NCBI RefSeq assembly: GCF_002865985.1
Contig: NZ_LNDD01000005.1
Location: forward strand, 271,222-335,221
Direction of reading: 5' to 3'
Source: Thermotoga sp. SG1
Lineage (GTDB): Bacteria; Thermotogota; Thermotogae; Thermotogales; Thermotogaceae
DNA: 64,000 bases
Position 1 is the first letter of the stretch, and the number at the start of each line of letters is the position of its first letter. Shown piece by piece: positions 35,909 through 46,638 of the stretch. The notes under the pieces are model-generated. The model did no database searches and had not been told where the DNA came from. It worked only from the letters and a program-made list of their open reading frames with translations. A program made the position numbers and the translations under genes.

Positions 35909-37720
35909 TCACGGGTGAACCGAGTCGAAAAAGCAATAGACGGTCCCATCCCGTGTGGCAACGATCACACGTTCTTCTCCAACGGCTGGCTCAGAGATGG
36001 TTTCCCCCACTTTTCTTTCCCATCTTTTCTGACCATCGATCGTGTAGGAAAAGAGAGTTCCGTTTGAGACAAAGAACAGTACCCCTTCCTTTGAAACGGC
36101 AACAGGGGATGGAGACTCTGCGAAGACAATATTCTTCACATTGCCCTGAAGGTCAACAAGGTATATCCCGTCGCTGCCGTTTATGATCAGAAGATCTTTA
36201 TAAACGGAAAGAGCAGAGTTGAGGGTCAGGGGAAGTTCCTTCTTCCAGATCACACTTCCGCTTGATCTGTCAAAGCAGAACAGCCATCCGGAGCTGCTTG
36301 CGGCAAATACGTATTTTCCAACAACAACGGGTTTTGTCGTCAGAAGGTATCCAGTCTTCGTTTTCCATTTTAAGGAACCGTTCGGGTAGAGAGAGTAGAG
36401 ATTTTTCAATGTCCCAAAATAGACGGCGCCTTTTTCGTCAACGGTGACCCCCGTGGACACCCATTCGTCATCCTTGAACTGCCAGAGTGTTTCAGAGTTG
36501 TGATCGATCAGATACACCCTTCCTCCATCGATTGCAAGATAGACTCCATACGGATTCACCTCGAACGGCTTTGAGACGTCCGATTCCAGTTCTACTTTCC
36601 AGACCAGATTCCCATTCTCTGAGATTGCGTACAGGAAGTTGTCCCAGCTCGTCACGTAGACTCTATCCAGATAAACCTTCGGAGGTGCTGTTACCACAAA
36701 GCCCGTCCTGTATTCCCACAATCTTGCTCCGTTCAGTGACATGGCGTGCACAACTCCTTCGACATCCGCCACAAGAACGAGTGTGTCGGTGACGGCAGGA
36801 GATGCTCTCACCTCGGAATCCAGATTCCTCTTCCAGAGAAGTTCACCCGCCGTGATCACCCTTTTCTCGGGTGAAAGGACCAGAAACACCCGCTGAGCCA
36901 CACCCAGTCTTTTCATCGAAAGCGTTGAATCCATTCTGTAGAGGATATTTCCCGAGGTGAAAAAGATCGATCCATCTGCCTTCACAAACGAAGAGACTCC
37001 GACGTTGTATTCTTTGACCACTTCTGGGGCGTTCATCTTTCCGGCGTTCATGATGATTATTCTGTTCCCAGAAGAAACAAAAAGGAAGTTTTCCAGCCAC
37101 TCCACATTTTTTGCATTTTCAACTCTGGTGAAGAACACTATCTTCGGTGCAAGGGTGTTTTCCAGGTCGGCGAGAAATAGAGTTCCATCTTTCGTGATTC
37201 CAGCGAGTGCCTTCCTTTTTACGTTCACGGAGATATCGACAACAGCAGAAGGTGCTTCTATCTTCCAGATTTCCTCTCTGTTTTTCACAAGGGAGACGTA
37301 CTTTCCGTAACTCACGATCAGTTCGCCTTCAAATGTCTCAACATCCACCGGATCTTCAGACAGATCTATGGCAGTGTAGTTGAACGTGATGGGATCCAGC
37401 AGAAAGATCTTCCTTTTGGAGAGAATCAAAAGATTGTTTTCACTCCATCTCAGATCCTCCACCCACATCTGGGCCTTTCTGACGATCTCTTCTCTTTCCA
37501 GATCGTACTCCATCAGTTCTTTTCCACTCACAAAGTAGGCCTTGTTCGAGATCACGATACCCTTTGATGGTGAAAAAGGGAGTGTGAAACTGGAGATATC
37601 TTTCATCTCTTCTTCCTCGACCGTCATCAAAGATGCCACGTTATCATGGATCAACATCAACTGGATGGAGAAAGAAAGTGTTGCCAGTACAGCAGAGAAA
37701 AGGACAAAAATCTTCCACAT
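35909..37720 (-). CDS. Secreted PQQ-type beta-propeller protein
   Basis: About 603 aa: a signal peptide (WKIFVLFSAVLATLSFSIQ) and repeated Trp-containing blades such as GNLVWKVELESDV, SETLWQFKDDEW, GSLKWKTKTGYL and GSVIWKKELP, typical of PQQ/BamB-like eight-bladed propellers. No quinoprotein active site is recognised, so a scaffold or envelope-assembly role is likelier. ATG 37720 has CGGAGTTGAG upstream. Alone on the minus strand between lepB and truA. Confidence 0.8.
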   Translation of the reverse strand: MWKIFVLFSAVLATLSFSIQLMLIHDNVASLMTVEEEEMKDISSFTLPFSPSKGIVISNKAYFVSGKELMEYDLEREEIVRKAQMWVEDLRWSENNLLILSKRKIFLLDPITFNYTAIDLSEDPVDVETFEGELIVSYGKYVSLVKNREEIWKIEAPSAVVDISVNVKRKALAGITKDGTLFLADLENTLAPKIVFFTRVENAKNVEWLENFLFVSSGNRIIIMNAGKMNAPEVVKEYNVGVSSFVKADGSIFFTSGNILYRMDSTLSMKRLGVAQRVFLVLSPEKRVITAGELLWKRNLDSEVRASPAVTDTLVLVADVEGVVHAMSLNGARLWEYRTGFVVTAPPKVYLDRVYVTSWDNFLYAISENGNLVWKVELESDVSKPFEVNPYGVYLAIDGGRVYLIDHNSETLWQFKDDEWVSTGVTVDEKGAVYFGTLKNLYSLYPNGSLKWKTKTGYLLTTKPVVVGKYVFAASSSGWLFCFDRSSGSVIWKKELPLTLNSALSVYKDLLIINGSDGIYLVDLQGNVKNIVFAESPSPVAVSKEGVLFFVSNGTLFSYTIDGQKRWERKVGETISEPAVGEERVIVATRDGTVYCFFDSVHP

Positions 37721-37794
37721 CGTTCTCAACTCCGGCTGTTAAAATATCATGGGTGGCCCGAATAAGAATATAGCACAGATCGAGGTGATAAGCG

Positions 37795-38532
37795 TTGAGA
37801 AGGGTAGCGGCAATCGTCGAGTACGACGGGAGCAATTTCTTCGGTTATCAGGGACAACCAGACGTGCGAACCGTTCAGGGAGTTATAGAGGACGCTCTGG
37901 AAAGGATTTTCAAGCAAAGGATTTACACTCAGGCAGCGGGGAGAACGGATGCGGGTGTCCACGCAAACGGACAACTGATAGCTTTCAACTGCCCGAACGA
38001 CAGGATGACCACGGAGGACATCAAAAATGCCATGAACGCAAACTTGCCGGATGATGTGTACGTGAAGAAAGTGTTCGAGGTACCAGAGAATTTCCATCCA
38101 AGGTTCGACGTAAAAAAAAGGATCTATCACTATTTCATACACACCTCCAGAGAGAAGAACGTCTTCCTCAGGAAGTATGTATGGTGGTTCCCATACGAAC
38201 TGGATCTTGGGGCGATGAGAAAAGCTGCAAGATATCTGGAAGGGACGCATGACTTCACATCCTTCAAAACGGGAAGCGACGAGAGAGATCCGGTGAGAAC
38301 GATCTACAGGATCAGGATATTGAGCCTTGGAAAAGACATGATCCTCATCAGGGTTGAGGGGAGATCCTTCCTCAGAAGAATGGTGAGAAACATCGTTGCA
38401 GCTTTGGTGAAGGTCGGGTTGAAACAGTGGGAACCGGAAAAGTTGAAGGAGGTGCTTGAGGCACGGGACAGAAGCGCGGCGGCTGGTACCGCACCTGCAC
38501 ATGGATTGTATTTCTACAAAGTGCTCTTTTGA
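37795..38532 (+). CDS. truA: tRNA pseudouridine(38-40) synthase TruA
   Basis: 245 aa; [20 protein letters not shown] and the catalytic Asp in [14 protein letters not shown] identify TruA, which modifies the anticodon arm. [15 protein letters not shown] is the C-terminal signature. TTG 37795 is the start, with GAGGTGAT 5 nt before. Start of a + strand unit running to prfB. Confidence 0.95.
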   Translation: MRRVAAIVEYDGSNFFGYQGQPDVRTVQGVIEDALERIFKQRIYTQAAGRTDAGVHANGQLIAFNCPNDRMTTEDIKNAMNANLPDDVYVKKVFEVPENFHPRFDVKKRIYHYFIHTSREKNVFLRKYVWWFPYELDLGAMRKAARYLEGTHDFTSFKTGSDERDPVRTIYRIRILSLGKDMILIRVEGRSFLRRMVRNIVAALVKVGLKQWEPEKLKEVLEARDRSAAAGTAPAHGLYFYKVLF

Positions 38533-39848
38533 TGTTTGCATTCGACTACAGGATAGAAGAAAACGGTGTTCTCTACTTTCTTGGGGATGCCACTCCCACC
38601 GAAGTTGAACTGGAGATCGTCCAGGAGTGGAAAGATCTCCCGGTGGTGACACTCGTGTACGACGGACCGGGTGAGTACGAAGGTCTTGTGGAAAACCTCC
38701 TGACACAGGATGGTGTTCTTACAGGTGTGGGGACGCCTTTGATAGTGAAACTGAGAGTTAAAGAAGATCTTGTTGCCTTTCAGATCGTCTTCGAGGACAA
38801 AAAACTTGACAACTTCGAAAATCCGGTAACTTCAAATCTGTTCCCCGAGCAGTTCAGAGAGGTCGTGAGGAAGATCTTTTCCCAACTGGAGGTTCCGTCG
38901 AGGTTTTTCCTCATCGAGTACAGAGATGGAAAGTTCGAAAAGAAGATCGCTCAAACCCATGATTTTCCAGGGAAAAAAGCCCCTGTGGTGATAGTTCCTG
39001 TGTGGAAACAGAAGCACGTTCTGGAGATAGGAAACTACAGAGAAGTTGTGGACGAAGGATTCTACCAAATAGGCGGAAAGACGATATACGTGGGAAGGGA
39101 CATATCGTTGAAGAGTGTACCGGGACTGTACGAAGGGGTCGATATGGTCTTTCTGGATGGAGAAAAGGAGTACATCTACAAAGATGGATTCCTCAGAATG
39201 GGAGAGAAAGTTTTGAAGATTCAAGAACCCGTGGATGTCGTCGATGAAAAGGTGATCACAGGATACAGGATAGGAGAGCAAGAAGTGGATGACACGATAC
39301 TCTTCAGATGGAACGATTTCGTTCTGACGGCATCCGGTGTTTTGATTGGTATCAACGGCAACTGGACATGGCAGGTCTCCAGAGCACCGGTGGAGTTTTC
39401 TTTCCGGGACGGTAGAATGTACATACTGGATGTTTGCGGATTTCTGAGAAGTTACGATTTGAAGACAAGACGCCTCCTCTGGGAGAGAAGGATCGAAGGT
39501 GCGTGGGGCCTTGATACATCCAGAGACAGGGTGTTCGTTGGTGTAGGGAGCAACGTGGTGGTTTTGAACGCAGAAGACGGAGAGACGATCGAAATACTGG
39601 AGGCAGAGGATTTTGCGGTGTGGGAGGATGAACTTCTGATCTACAAAGAGGGCAAGATAAGCGGAGAAAACGTTGGAGATGGCTTTTTCATCAGAAACTT
39701 TGGAACTCCTCTTTTTATTTCAGAAGGCAAAGTTCTGTTTTTTGGATCGGAGAAAAAGATTTACAGGAATGTTGAGAAAATCCGGGTGTTTCAGTGGGGA
39801 ACTGTCATAAAGGAAGGTAATGAACTATGGCTGATAAGAAGAGACTAG
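38532..39848 (+). CDS. Hypothetical protein with propeller-like C-terminal repeats
   Basis: 438 aa, no signal peptide. The second half has blade-like stretches (YILDVCGFLRSYDLKTRRLL, VFVGVGSNVVVLNAEDGET) reminiscent of PQQ propellers; the first half is not recognised. Start ATG 38532 overlaps truA stop (TGATG), and the end overlaps tlyA by 22 nt. Likely cytoplasmic; function unknown. Confidence 0.75.
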   Translation: MFAFDYRIEENGVLYFLGDATPTEVELEIVQEWKDLPVVTLVYDGPGEYEGLVENLLTQDGVLTGVGTPLIVKLRVKEDLVAFQIVFEDKKLDNFENPVTSNLFPEQFREVVRKIFSQLEVPSRFFLIEYRDGKFEKKIAQTHDFPGKKAPVVIVPVWKQKHVLEIGNYREVVDEGFYQIGGKTIYVGRDISLKSVPGLYEGVDMVFLDGEKEYIYKDGFLRMGEKVLKIQEPVDVVDEKVITGYRIGEQEVDDTILFRWNDFVLTASGVLIGINGNWTWQVSRAPVEFSFRDGRMYILDVCGFLRSYDLKTRRLLWERRIEGAWGLDTSRDRVFVGVGSNVVVLNAEDGETIEILEAEDFAVWEDELLIYKEGKISGENVGDGFFIRNFGTPLFISEGKVLFFGSEKKIYRNVEKIRVFQWGTVIKEGNELWLIRRD

Positions 39849-40630
39849 ATCTACTCGTTCTGGAAAAAGGTCTTGTGGAAAGTCGTGAAAAGGCAAAGGC
39901 TCTGATTCTGGCAGGAAAGATACTGGTGAACGGCGAGAGAGTAACAAAAGCAAGCAAACTCGTTCCGGTGGACTCGCACCTGGAAGTTCTGGAAGAGCCA
40001 AGGTACGTGAGCAGAGGAGGATACAAACTCGAATCTGCGTTCGAACGATTCAAAATAAACGTCGCGGGAAAGGTCGCATGTGACATAGGTGCTTCCACCG
40101 GTGGCTTCACTGACTTTCTCCTGAAAAACGGCGCCCGGAAGGTCTTTGCGGTTGACGTGGGATACGGCCAGCTCCATTGGAAGTTGAGAAACGATCCGAG
40201 AGTGGTAGTGATGGAGAGGGTGAACGCCAGATATTTGAAATGGCAGGATCTGGGAGAAAAGGTTGACATCGTCACCTGTGATGTTTCGTTCATATCGGTG
40301 AAGAAGATCCTCCCTGCTATCTACGATATCTTGAAGGACCAGGGTGATGCGGTCGTACTGGTGAAGCCCCAGTTTGAAGCGCCAAGAGAGTTCGTGAAAA
40401 AGGGAATCGTGAAGGATCCTGAGGTCCATGTGAAAGTGTTGATGGATGTACAGAAAAGCCTGACAGAGAACGGGTTTGTGGTGAAGGACTGCTGTTTTTC
40501 CAAAATAAAGGGAGTGGAGGGTAACATAGAGTTTTTCTTCTGGGTGGGAAAAGAGGGGAAGAATCAAAACGTGGATTTCCAGAGAGTGGTGGAAGAGGCC
40601 TGGAAGTTCTTCGGGGAGATGAAATCGTGA
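39827..40630 (+). CDS. tlyA: TlyA-family rRNA 2'-O-methyltransferase
   Basis: 267 aa: an S4 RNA-binding domain (KRLDLLVLEKGLVESREKAK...GKILVNG) and an FtsJ-like Rossmann fold (CDIGASTGGFTDFLLKNGA, VDVGYGQLHWKLR, VTCDVSFISVKKIL, VLVKPQFEA). TlyA methylates 16S and/or 23S rRNA riboses; the hemolysin label on relatives is historical. GAAGG before ATG 39827. Confidence 0.92.
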   Translation: MADKKRLDLLVLEKGLVESREKAKALILAGKILVNGERVTKASKLVPVDSHLEVLEEPRYVSRGGYKLESAFERFKINVAGKVACDIGASTGGFTDFLLKNGARKVFAVDVGYGQLHWKLRNDPRVVVMERVNARYLKWQDLGEKVDIVTCDVSFISVKKILPAIYDILKDQGDAVVLVKPQFEAPREFVKKGIVKDPEVHVKVLMDVQKSLTENGFVVKDCCFSKIKGVEGNIEFFFWVGKEGKNQNVDFQRVVEEAWKFFGEMKS

Positions 40631-41856
40631 GGACACTTCTTTTTCTGGTGATGATCACAACGGTGGCCTTTTCTGTACCCGTTTTTCAGGATTACGATTA
40701 CTTCATATGGTTTAGAAACACGGGTGAGTTTTACTCGATAATAAAGCAACTTCCTCTCTTTGAATTTCTGCTTTCAGAAAAGGGAGCCGGTTTTGAGCAG
40801 GCAGCGATCAAATGGGTTGAAAACCGTGTGGATCGGCCGGAGAACTTTTTTCAGGCACTATCAAAGGAGATCGTTGTCTGTGGAAAGGGCAATCTGGAAG
40901 ATCTTTTCACCTTCAATATCAACAATCTTCTTTCTCTGCCTTACAGACTCAAAGAAGGTTTCATCGCCTTCAAAACAGGCGCTCCACAAGAATTCGTGGA
41001 ATCCTTCGCAAAACTGAATACGGCAGAGTTTTACGAAAAGGATGACCTTTACATCATCGAAAGCTCTACCCCTCTTTACCTGAGAGCGCTCGGAGAGTAT
41101 CTTGTGCTTTCAATAAGCAGAGAGTTGCTCGAAAAAGTGCAGGACGAAAAAACGTCTTTTGAAAGCGCTCCTTTTGTGGCACACGTGAAGGAGCTGGAGC
41201 TTTTCGGGAAAAAGGGTGAAGCATTTTTGAAAGCAAATGCGAGCGTTTCTCAGCTCACACTTGAGATCACCCAGAAGGCAAAGCCTTTTTCAGTTTCAAA
41301 ACTTGAAGACCTTGGTCAACTCCCCTACTCTGGAGATCTCTACGTTTTCTCAGGTGATTCTGAAATCTCAAAGGAGCTTCTGGGAGAAATCTTCAAAGGA
41401 AGTGATTTCGAATATTTCTACCGAACGTTCATCGATGGAAGTATCATGCTTGCTTCGTCACTCTATGGAGCTTCTGAACTTGTTCTTTTCGTTCAGAACA
41501 AGAGTCTGAAAGACGTAGAAACCGATCTCATAAGTCGGGGAGCAGAAAGACTTGGTGAAGAATGGGAGCTTTCTGTTCAGAATCGTCCACTTCGTTTCTT
41601 TGAGTACCGTGGCCGTCTTGTTATCTCTTCTATGAAGAAGATAGAATTCCTTCAGGCCGTCAACAGAAGAAGGCTTTCGAACCATCCCAGTTTCAGATTT
41701 CTGGAAAAGCAGATGCCAGAAAACGTGTTTCTGGAGATGTTCTTAGATCTTGACTCTTTCCTGAACAAACTCCTCGGCTTTTCCCCAAATTCCAGTTTGC
41801 TTCTGATTGGATACGTGGAGGGTGAAACCATAAAGTACAGATTGGAGGTAATGTGA
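40627..41856 (+). CDS. Secreted hypothetical protein
   Basis: 409 aa with an N-terminal signal peptide ([17 protein letters not shown]). The rest is a mixed alpha/beta soluble protein without cysteine pairs, repeats or known active-site motifs; the overall layout recalls DUF3352-type proteins only weakly. GTG 40627 overlaps tlyA by 4 nt. One nt separates it from secA, so it is likely co-transcribed with secA. Function unknown. Confidence 0.75.
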   Translation: MRTLLFLVMITTVAFSVPVFQDYDYFIWFRNTGEFYSIIKQLPLFEFLLSEKGAGFEQAAIKWVENRVDRPENFFQALSKEIVVCGKGNLEDLFTFNINNLLSLPYRLKEGFIAFKTGAPQEFVESFAKLNTAEFYEKDDLYIIESSTPLYLRALGEYLVLSISRELLEKVQDEKTSFESAPFVAHVKELELFGKKGEAFLKANASVSQLTLEITQKAKPFSVSKLEDLGQLPYSGDLYVFSGDSEISKELLGEIFKGSDFEYFYRTFIDGSIMLASSLYGASELVLFVQNKSLKDVETDLISRGAERLGEEWELSVQNRPLRFFEYRGRLVISSMKKIEFLQAVNRRRLSNHPSFRFLEKQMPENVFLEMFLDLDSFLNKLLGFSPNSSLLLIGYVEGETIKYRLEVM

Positions 41857-41857
41857 C

Positions 41858-44473
41858 ATGTTGTTTTTTGACAAAAACAAGCGCATTTTGAAGAGGTATT
41901 CGAAGATCGTCGAAAAGATCAACCAACTGGATCAGAACATGAGATCAAAAAGCAACGAAGAGATAATAGCTCTGTCCTCCGAGTTAAAAGAGAGGGTGAA
42001 TTCTCTCGAAGATGCAGATAGAAACCTTGTAGAAGCTTTTGCCCTGGTGAGGGAAGCCGCTCGAAGAACGCTTGGTATGAGACCTTTCGATGTTCAGGTG
42101 ATGGGAGGAATTGCCCTCCATGAAGGAAAAGTGGCGGAAATGAAAACGGGAGAGGGAAAGACACTCGCCGCCACCATGCCCGTGTACCTGAATGCCCTCA
42201 TAGGAAAGGGCGTACACGTGGTCACCGTAAACGACTACCTTGCAAGGAGAGACGCCCTGTGGATGGGACCTGTATACCTGCTTCTGGGGTTGAGAGTTGG
42301 GGTGATAAACTCCCTTGGGAAATCCTATGAAGTTGTTTGGAAGGACCCTTCGTTGGTTGAGAAGGCGATAAAAGAAAACTGGAGTGTGTGGCCACAGGAG
42401 TTCGATGGGGAGGTTCTGAAGGAAGATCAGATGAACAAAGAAGCTCTGAACGCCTTTCAGGTGGAACTCAAAGAGATCTCGAGAAAAGAAGCCTACATGT
42501 GTGATGTGACTTACGGTACAAACAACGAGTTTGGATTCGACTACCTGAGAGACAACCTCGTTCTGGACTACAACGATAAGGTCCAAAGGGGCCATTTTTA
42601 TGCCATAGTGGACGAGGCTGACAGCGTGTTGATAGACGAGGCAAGGACTCCCCTGATCATCTCCGGACCATCTAAAGAGAGTCCTTCCACCTACAGAAGA
42701 TTCGCTCAGATCGCAAAGAAATTCGTCAAAGACAAAGATTTCACGATCGATGAAAAGGCGAAAGCGGTCATTTTGACCGAAGAGGGTGTGGCAAAGGCAG
42801 AGAAGATAATAGGTGTGGATAACCTCTACGAACCCGGGAACGTCTCCCTTCTGTATCACCTCATAAACGCCCTGAAAGCGCTACATCTCTTCAAAAAGGA
42901 CGTCGATTACGTTGTCATGAACGGAGAAGTCATCATCGTCGATGAATTCACTGGAAGGCTCCTTCCTGGAAGACGCTACAGTGGGGGATTGCACCAGGCC
43001 ATAGAGGCAAAAGAAGGGGTCCCGATAAAGGAAGAATCCATAACGTACGCCACGATCACCTTCCAGAACTATTTCAGGATGTATGAAAAACTCGCGGGGA
43101 TGACAGGAACCGCCAAGACGGAAGAAAACGAATTTGTTCAGGTTTACGGCATGGAAGTTGTGGTCATTCCAACGCACAAGCCCATGATAAGAAAGGACCA
43201 CGATGATCTTGTTTTCAGAACACAGAAGGAAAAATACGAAAAGATCGTGGAAGAAATCGAAAAACGCTATAAAAAAGGTCAGCCAGTTCTTGTGGGTACC
43301 ACTTCCATAGAAAAGAGTGAACTCCTTAGCTCCATGCTGAAAAAGAAGGGAATACCTCACCAGGTACTGAATGCAAAGCACCATGAAAAGGAAGCGGAGA
43401 TCGTTGCCAAAGCCGGGCAGAAAGGCATGGTGACCATAGCAACCAACATGGCCGGAAGGGGAACGGACATAAAACTCGGTCCTGGTGTGGCGGAGCTCGG
43501 TGGCCTCTGTGTCATTGGAACAGAAAGGCACGAAAGCAGAAGGATAGACAACCAGCTCAGGGGTCGATCCGGAAGGCAGGGAGATCCTGGAGAATCGATA
43601 TTCTTCCTCTCACTGGAAGACGACCTTCTGAGGATCTTCGGTGGAGAACAGATCGGAAAGGTGATGAAGATACTCAAAATAGAAGAAGGTCAGCCCATAC
43701 AGCATCCCATGCTTTCAAAGCTCATAGAGAACATCCAGAAGAAGGTGGAGGGAATTAACTTCTCCATAAGGAAATCCCTCATGGAAATGGACGAAGTTCT
43801 GGACAAACAGAGAAGCACCATATACTCTCTTCGAGATCAAATACTTCTGGAAAAAGACTACGATGAGTACCTGAAACAGATCTTCGAAGACGTCATCGAA
43901 ACAAGGGTGGAGGAGTTTTGCTCCGGCAAAAACTGGGATCTCGAAGGCCTGAAAAACTCCCTTTCGTTCCTTCCAAGAGATCTCTTCGAATTCGATGGAA
44001 AGCGTTTCGAATCGTCCGAAGAGCTTTACGAGTATCTTTTCAACAGAATGTGGGAGGAGTATCAAAAAAAGAAGCAGGAAATAGGGGAGGAATACAGCAA
44101 AGTAATCAGATTTTTGATGCTTCGAATCATCGACGAGCACTGGAGAAGATACCTTGAAGAAGTGGAACACGTCAGGGAAGCGGTTCAGTTGAGGGCGTAC
44201 GGGCAAAAAGATCCGATCGTTGAATTCAAAAAAGAAACGTACCTTATGTTCGATGAGATGATGAGAAGGATCAACGATACGATAGCCAATTATGTCCTGA
44301 GAGTGGTCAAGGTGACGGAGAAGGATGAAAAGGAAGCAAAGGAAGAACTTGGTAAAATAAGACTTGTGCATGAGGAGTTCAACCTTGTGAACAGGGCCAT
44401 GAGAAGGGCCATGGAGAAAAGAAAGAAAAAAGGTGGCTCCCACGGACTTGGTAAAATAAGAGTGAAGAGGTGA
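41858..44473 (+). CDS. secA: Preprotein translocase ATPase SecA
   Basis: 871 aa, as the structurally studied T. maritima SecA. DEAD motor motifs are all present: [99 protein letters not shown] and [20 protein letters not shown]. The tail ends without the Cys zinc finger that binds SecB, consistent with no SecB partner. Starts at ATG 41858. Confidence 0.97.
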   Translation: MLFFDKNKRILKRYSKIVEKINQLDQNMRSKSNEEIIALSSELKERVNSLEDADRNLVEAFALVREAARRTLGMRPFDVQVMGGIALHEGKVAEMKTGEGKTLAATMPVYLNALIGKGVHVVTVNDYLARRDALWMGPVYLLLGLRVGVINSLGKSYEVVWKDPSLVEKAIKENWSVWPQEFDGEVLKEDQMNKEALNAFQVELKEISRKEAYMCDVTYGTNNEFGFDYLRDNLVLDYNDKVQRGHFYAIVDEADSVLIDEARTPLIISGPSKESPSTYRRFAQIAKKFVKDKDFTIDEKAKAVILTEEGVAKAEKIIGVDNLYEPGNVSLLYHLINALKALHLFKKDVDYVVMNGEVIIVDEFTGRLLPGRRYSGGLHQAIEAKEGVPIKEESITYATITFQNYFRMYEKLAGMTGTAKTEENEFVQVYGMEVVVIPTHKPMIRKDHDDLVFRTQKEKYEKIVEEIEKRYKKGQPVLVGTTSIEKSELLSSMLKKKGIPHQVLNAKHHEKEAEIVAKAGQKGMVTIATNMAGRGTDIKLGPGVAELGGLCVIGTERHESRRIDNQLRGRSGRQGDPGESIFFLSLEDDLLRIFGGEQIGKVMKILKIEEGQPIQHPMLSKLIENIQKKVEGINFSIRKSLMEMDEVLDKQRSTIYSLRDQILLEKDYDEYLKQIFEDVIETRVEEFCSGKNWDLEGLKNSLSFLPRDLFEFDGKRFESSEELYEYLFNRMWEEYQKKKQEIGEEYSKVIRFLMLRIIDEHWRRYLEEVEHVREAVQLRAYGQKDPIVEFKKETYLMFDEMMRRINDTIANYVLRVVKVTEKDEKEAKEELGKIRLVHEEFNLVNRAMRRAMEKRKKKGGSHGLGKIRVKR

Positions 44474-44478
44474 TGAGA

Positions 44479-45582
44479 ATGATCAGTTTTGAGACGAGAA
44501 CGAAGATAGAAGAACTCGAAAAGAAGTTCAAAGATGTGCTTTCTATAGTCAACGAGGAGGAAGTCAACAGAGAGCTGAAGGAACTCGAAAAGAAACTCTC
44601 TGATCCTTCCGTCTGGGACGATCAGAAAAAAGCCCGTGAGTACACACAAAAACTGAAGAGACTTAAGAACATCTCTGAAGATCTGAAGAGGGTAAGATCT
44701 CTCTTTGAAGATCTCGAGGTCGCAATAGAACTCTCAGAAGAAGATATGGATATGGTGAATCAGGTAGAGGAGATCGTTCAAGATCTGGAAAAGGCTGTGA
44801 AGAAGCTTGAACTGGAGATCATCCTGAATGGAAAGTACGATCCCAACAACGCCTATCTTTCCGTTCACCCAGGTGCAGGAGGGACCGAGTCTCAGGATTG
44901 GGCTCAGATGTTGCTCAGGATGTACATGAGATGGGCAGAAAGAAAGGGCTTTGACGTTGAGATTGTGGAGTATCAGCCAGGTGAAGAGGCAGGCATAAAG
45001 GACGCAACGATTTTAATAAAGGGTGAGTACGCTTACGGATACCTGAAGTACGAGTCTGGTGTCCATCGACTGGTGAGAATTTCGCCCTTCGATGCGGCAA
45101 GAAGAAGACACACGTCTTTTGCATCGGTGAACGTGATACCAGAGATAGAAGACGATGTCGATATCGAGATAAAGCCGGAGGATTTGAAAATAGAAACCTT
45201 CAGAGCCTCTGGACATGGCGGTCAGCACGTGAACAAAACAGAGTCCGCTGTGAGGATCACGCACATTCCAACGGGAATCGTTGTCACCTGTCAAAACGAA
45301 AGATCGCAGCATCAGAACAAGCAAACAGCGTTGAAGATTTTGAAAGCAAGACTGTATCAGCTGGAGCTGGAAAAGAAGAGAAAAGAGATACAGGAGATCC
45401 AGGGAGAACTGAAGGACATATCCTGGGGAAACCAGATCAGATCCTATGTCTTTCATCCGTACACGATGGTAAAAGATCACAGAACGGGTGTGGAGACTTC
45501 AAACGTTGATGCGGTGATGGACGGTGATATCGATATCTTCATAGAAGCGGAACTTGTATACTTTGCACGTCATTCATCCTAA
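44479..45582 (+). CDS. prfB: Peptide chain release factor 2
   Basis: 367 aa. GGQHVNKTESAVRITHIPTG has the catalytic GGQ, and LVRISPFDAARRRHTSFASV the SPF stop-reading motif, so it is RF2 (UGA/UAA). The frame is continuous: there is no in-frame TGA with a CUU slip site, so the autoregulatory frameshift of E. coli is absent. ATG 44479 is best spaced from GAAGAGGTG. Convergent 9-nt overlap with the next gene. Confidence 0.96.
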   Translation: MISFETRTKIEELEKKFKDVLSIVNEEEVNRELKELEKKLSDPSVWDDQKKAREYTQKLKRLKNISEDLKRVRSLFEDLEVAIELSEEDMDMVNQVEEIVQDLEKAVKKLELEIILNGKYDPNNAYLSVHPGAGGTESQDWAQMLLRMYMRWAERKGFDVEIVEYQPGEEAGIKDATILIKGEYAYGYLKYESGVHRLVRISPFDAARRRHTSFASVNVIPEIEDDVDIEIKPEDLKIETFRASGHGGQHVNKTESAVRITHIPTGIVVTCQNERSQHQNKQTALKILKARLYQLELEKKRKEIQEIQGELKDISWGNQIRSYVFHPYTMVKDHRTGVETSNVDAVMDGDIDIFIEAELVYFARHSS

Positions 45583-46557
45583 GCCGTACTTCTTTATCTT
45601 GTAGGACAGTGTTTTGTAGTTTATGTTCAGGATTTCACAGGCTTTTTTTCGATTGCCCTCGCTCTCTTCGAGGGCTTTTTCTATCATCTTTCTTTCCACG
45701 AACTCAACGACCGTTTCGACGAACTTTTTCAGATCGGTGCCCTTTGTTCCTTTGAGATCGCTCACAACGCTCTTGACCTGTTCTGCAGAATCCTTCAGCG
45801 TGAGGATCTCGTACGTTTTCTCAAGGAACTCCTGCGTGTTTCCCGGCCAGTGGTAGTTCATGAGCACCTTGACTAGCCCATCGTCGATTTTGAAGGTCTT
45901 TCCCTGAAGTTGGAGAGATCTGAGAACCCCGTCCAGCATGTAGGGGATATCCATTCTTCTTTCCCGCAAAGGAGGAATTACAACGAATGGAATGTCGATC
46001 TTAGGTGGAAGGTTCATTCCCAGAACCACCTTTTTCCCGGAAAACCTTGGAGGTTGGAAATCCGATGGTGCGTCGTCTATGAACACCGTGCTTGCTCCTG
46101 TGTTTATGGGAAGTTCTTCATGGTATATGAGTGAAAGATAGTTTCCACCCGTCACAAAATCAACGTACGCGTGTCTGTGAATGCCCTTCTCAGAAACAAG
46201 AGCAAAGACAGGATAGGAGTTGTAGAACTTCTGTACCTGAAAGAGCGTCTCTTTTATTTTTGCTCCCTGAAGTTCCGGAGTGTACAGAAGAAGATTGTAT
46301 TTCGCCTTCAAGGATTCGTAGTCTTTCTTGCTCACGACATACTCAAGAGCCAGTTCCAATTCTTTCAACGTTTGAACGAACACCGTGTCGTCCATTTCAA
46401 AGATCTTCTCACCGAAGATTACATCCCACTTTTCGGCCAGAACCTTGTCTCTGTAATCCTCACCCTCGTAGAGATCCCAGTCTACATCGTGTGGGATCTT
46501 GGTTATCATATCTTTGAAGGCATCGACGATGTCTTTTCTCACGAGCACTTTCAGCAC
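45574..46557 (-). CDS. Degenerate NtrC-like regulator with Fis-type HTH
   Basis: 327 aa. The middle matches the AAA+ domain of sigma-54 activators (IPPLRERRMDIPYMLD, NYHWPGNTQEFLEKTYEIL) and the end is a Fis HTH (MIEKALEESEGNRKKACEIL). But the Walker A loop is gone (VFALVSEKGIHRHAY stands in its place) and no GAFTGA loop is seen, so it cannot remodel sigma-54 holoenzyme. The N-terminal 95 aa are receiver-like without a clear phosphoacceptor. It probably binds DNA as a sigma-70-type regulator. GTG 46557 start. Confidence 0.8.
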   Translation of the reverse strand: MLKVLVRKDIVDAFKDMITKIPHDVDWDLYEGEDYRDKVLAEKWDVIFGEKIFEMDDTVFVQTLKELELALEYVVSKKDYESLKAKYNLLLYTPELQGAKIKETLFQVQKFYNSYPVFALVSEKGIHRHAYVDFVTGGNYLSLIYHEELPINTGASTVFIDDAPSDFQPPRFSGKKVVLGMNLPPKIDIPFVVIPPLRERRMDIPYMLDGVLRSLQLQGKTFKIDDGLVKVLMNYHWPGNTQEFLEKTYEILTLKDSAEQVKSVVSDLKGTKGTDLKKFVETVVEFVERKMIEKALEESEGNRKKACEILNINYKTLSYKIKKYGLG

Positions 46558-46638
46558 TCTCTCATCCCCATCGTGCTATCATTCTTCTACGAAACCCCGT
46601 TTCAAATCTTACCATATGGAAGGGAGGAACTCGGTTCG

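Noticed and set aside
42881..43531. 216-codon frame antisense to secA
   Set aside because: SecA motifs on the plus strand span this region; the antisense frame is a by-product.
44479..44620. RF2 programmed frameshift
   Set aside because: No in-frame TGA and no CTTTGA slip site; the frame is continuous.
46171..46572. Upstream extension of the phosphodiesterase-like gene
   Set aside because: It would cover the regulator on the other strand, reads as an unlikely protein and has no ribosome site; the start was placed at 46639.
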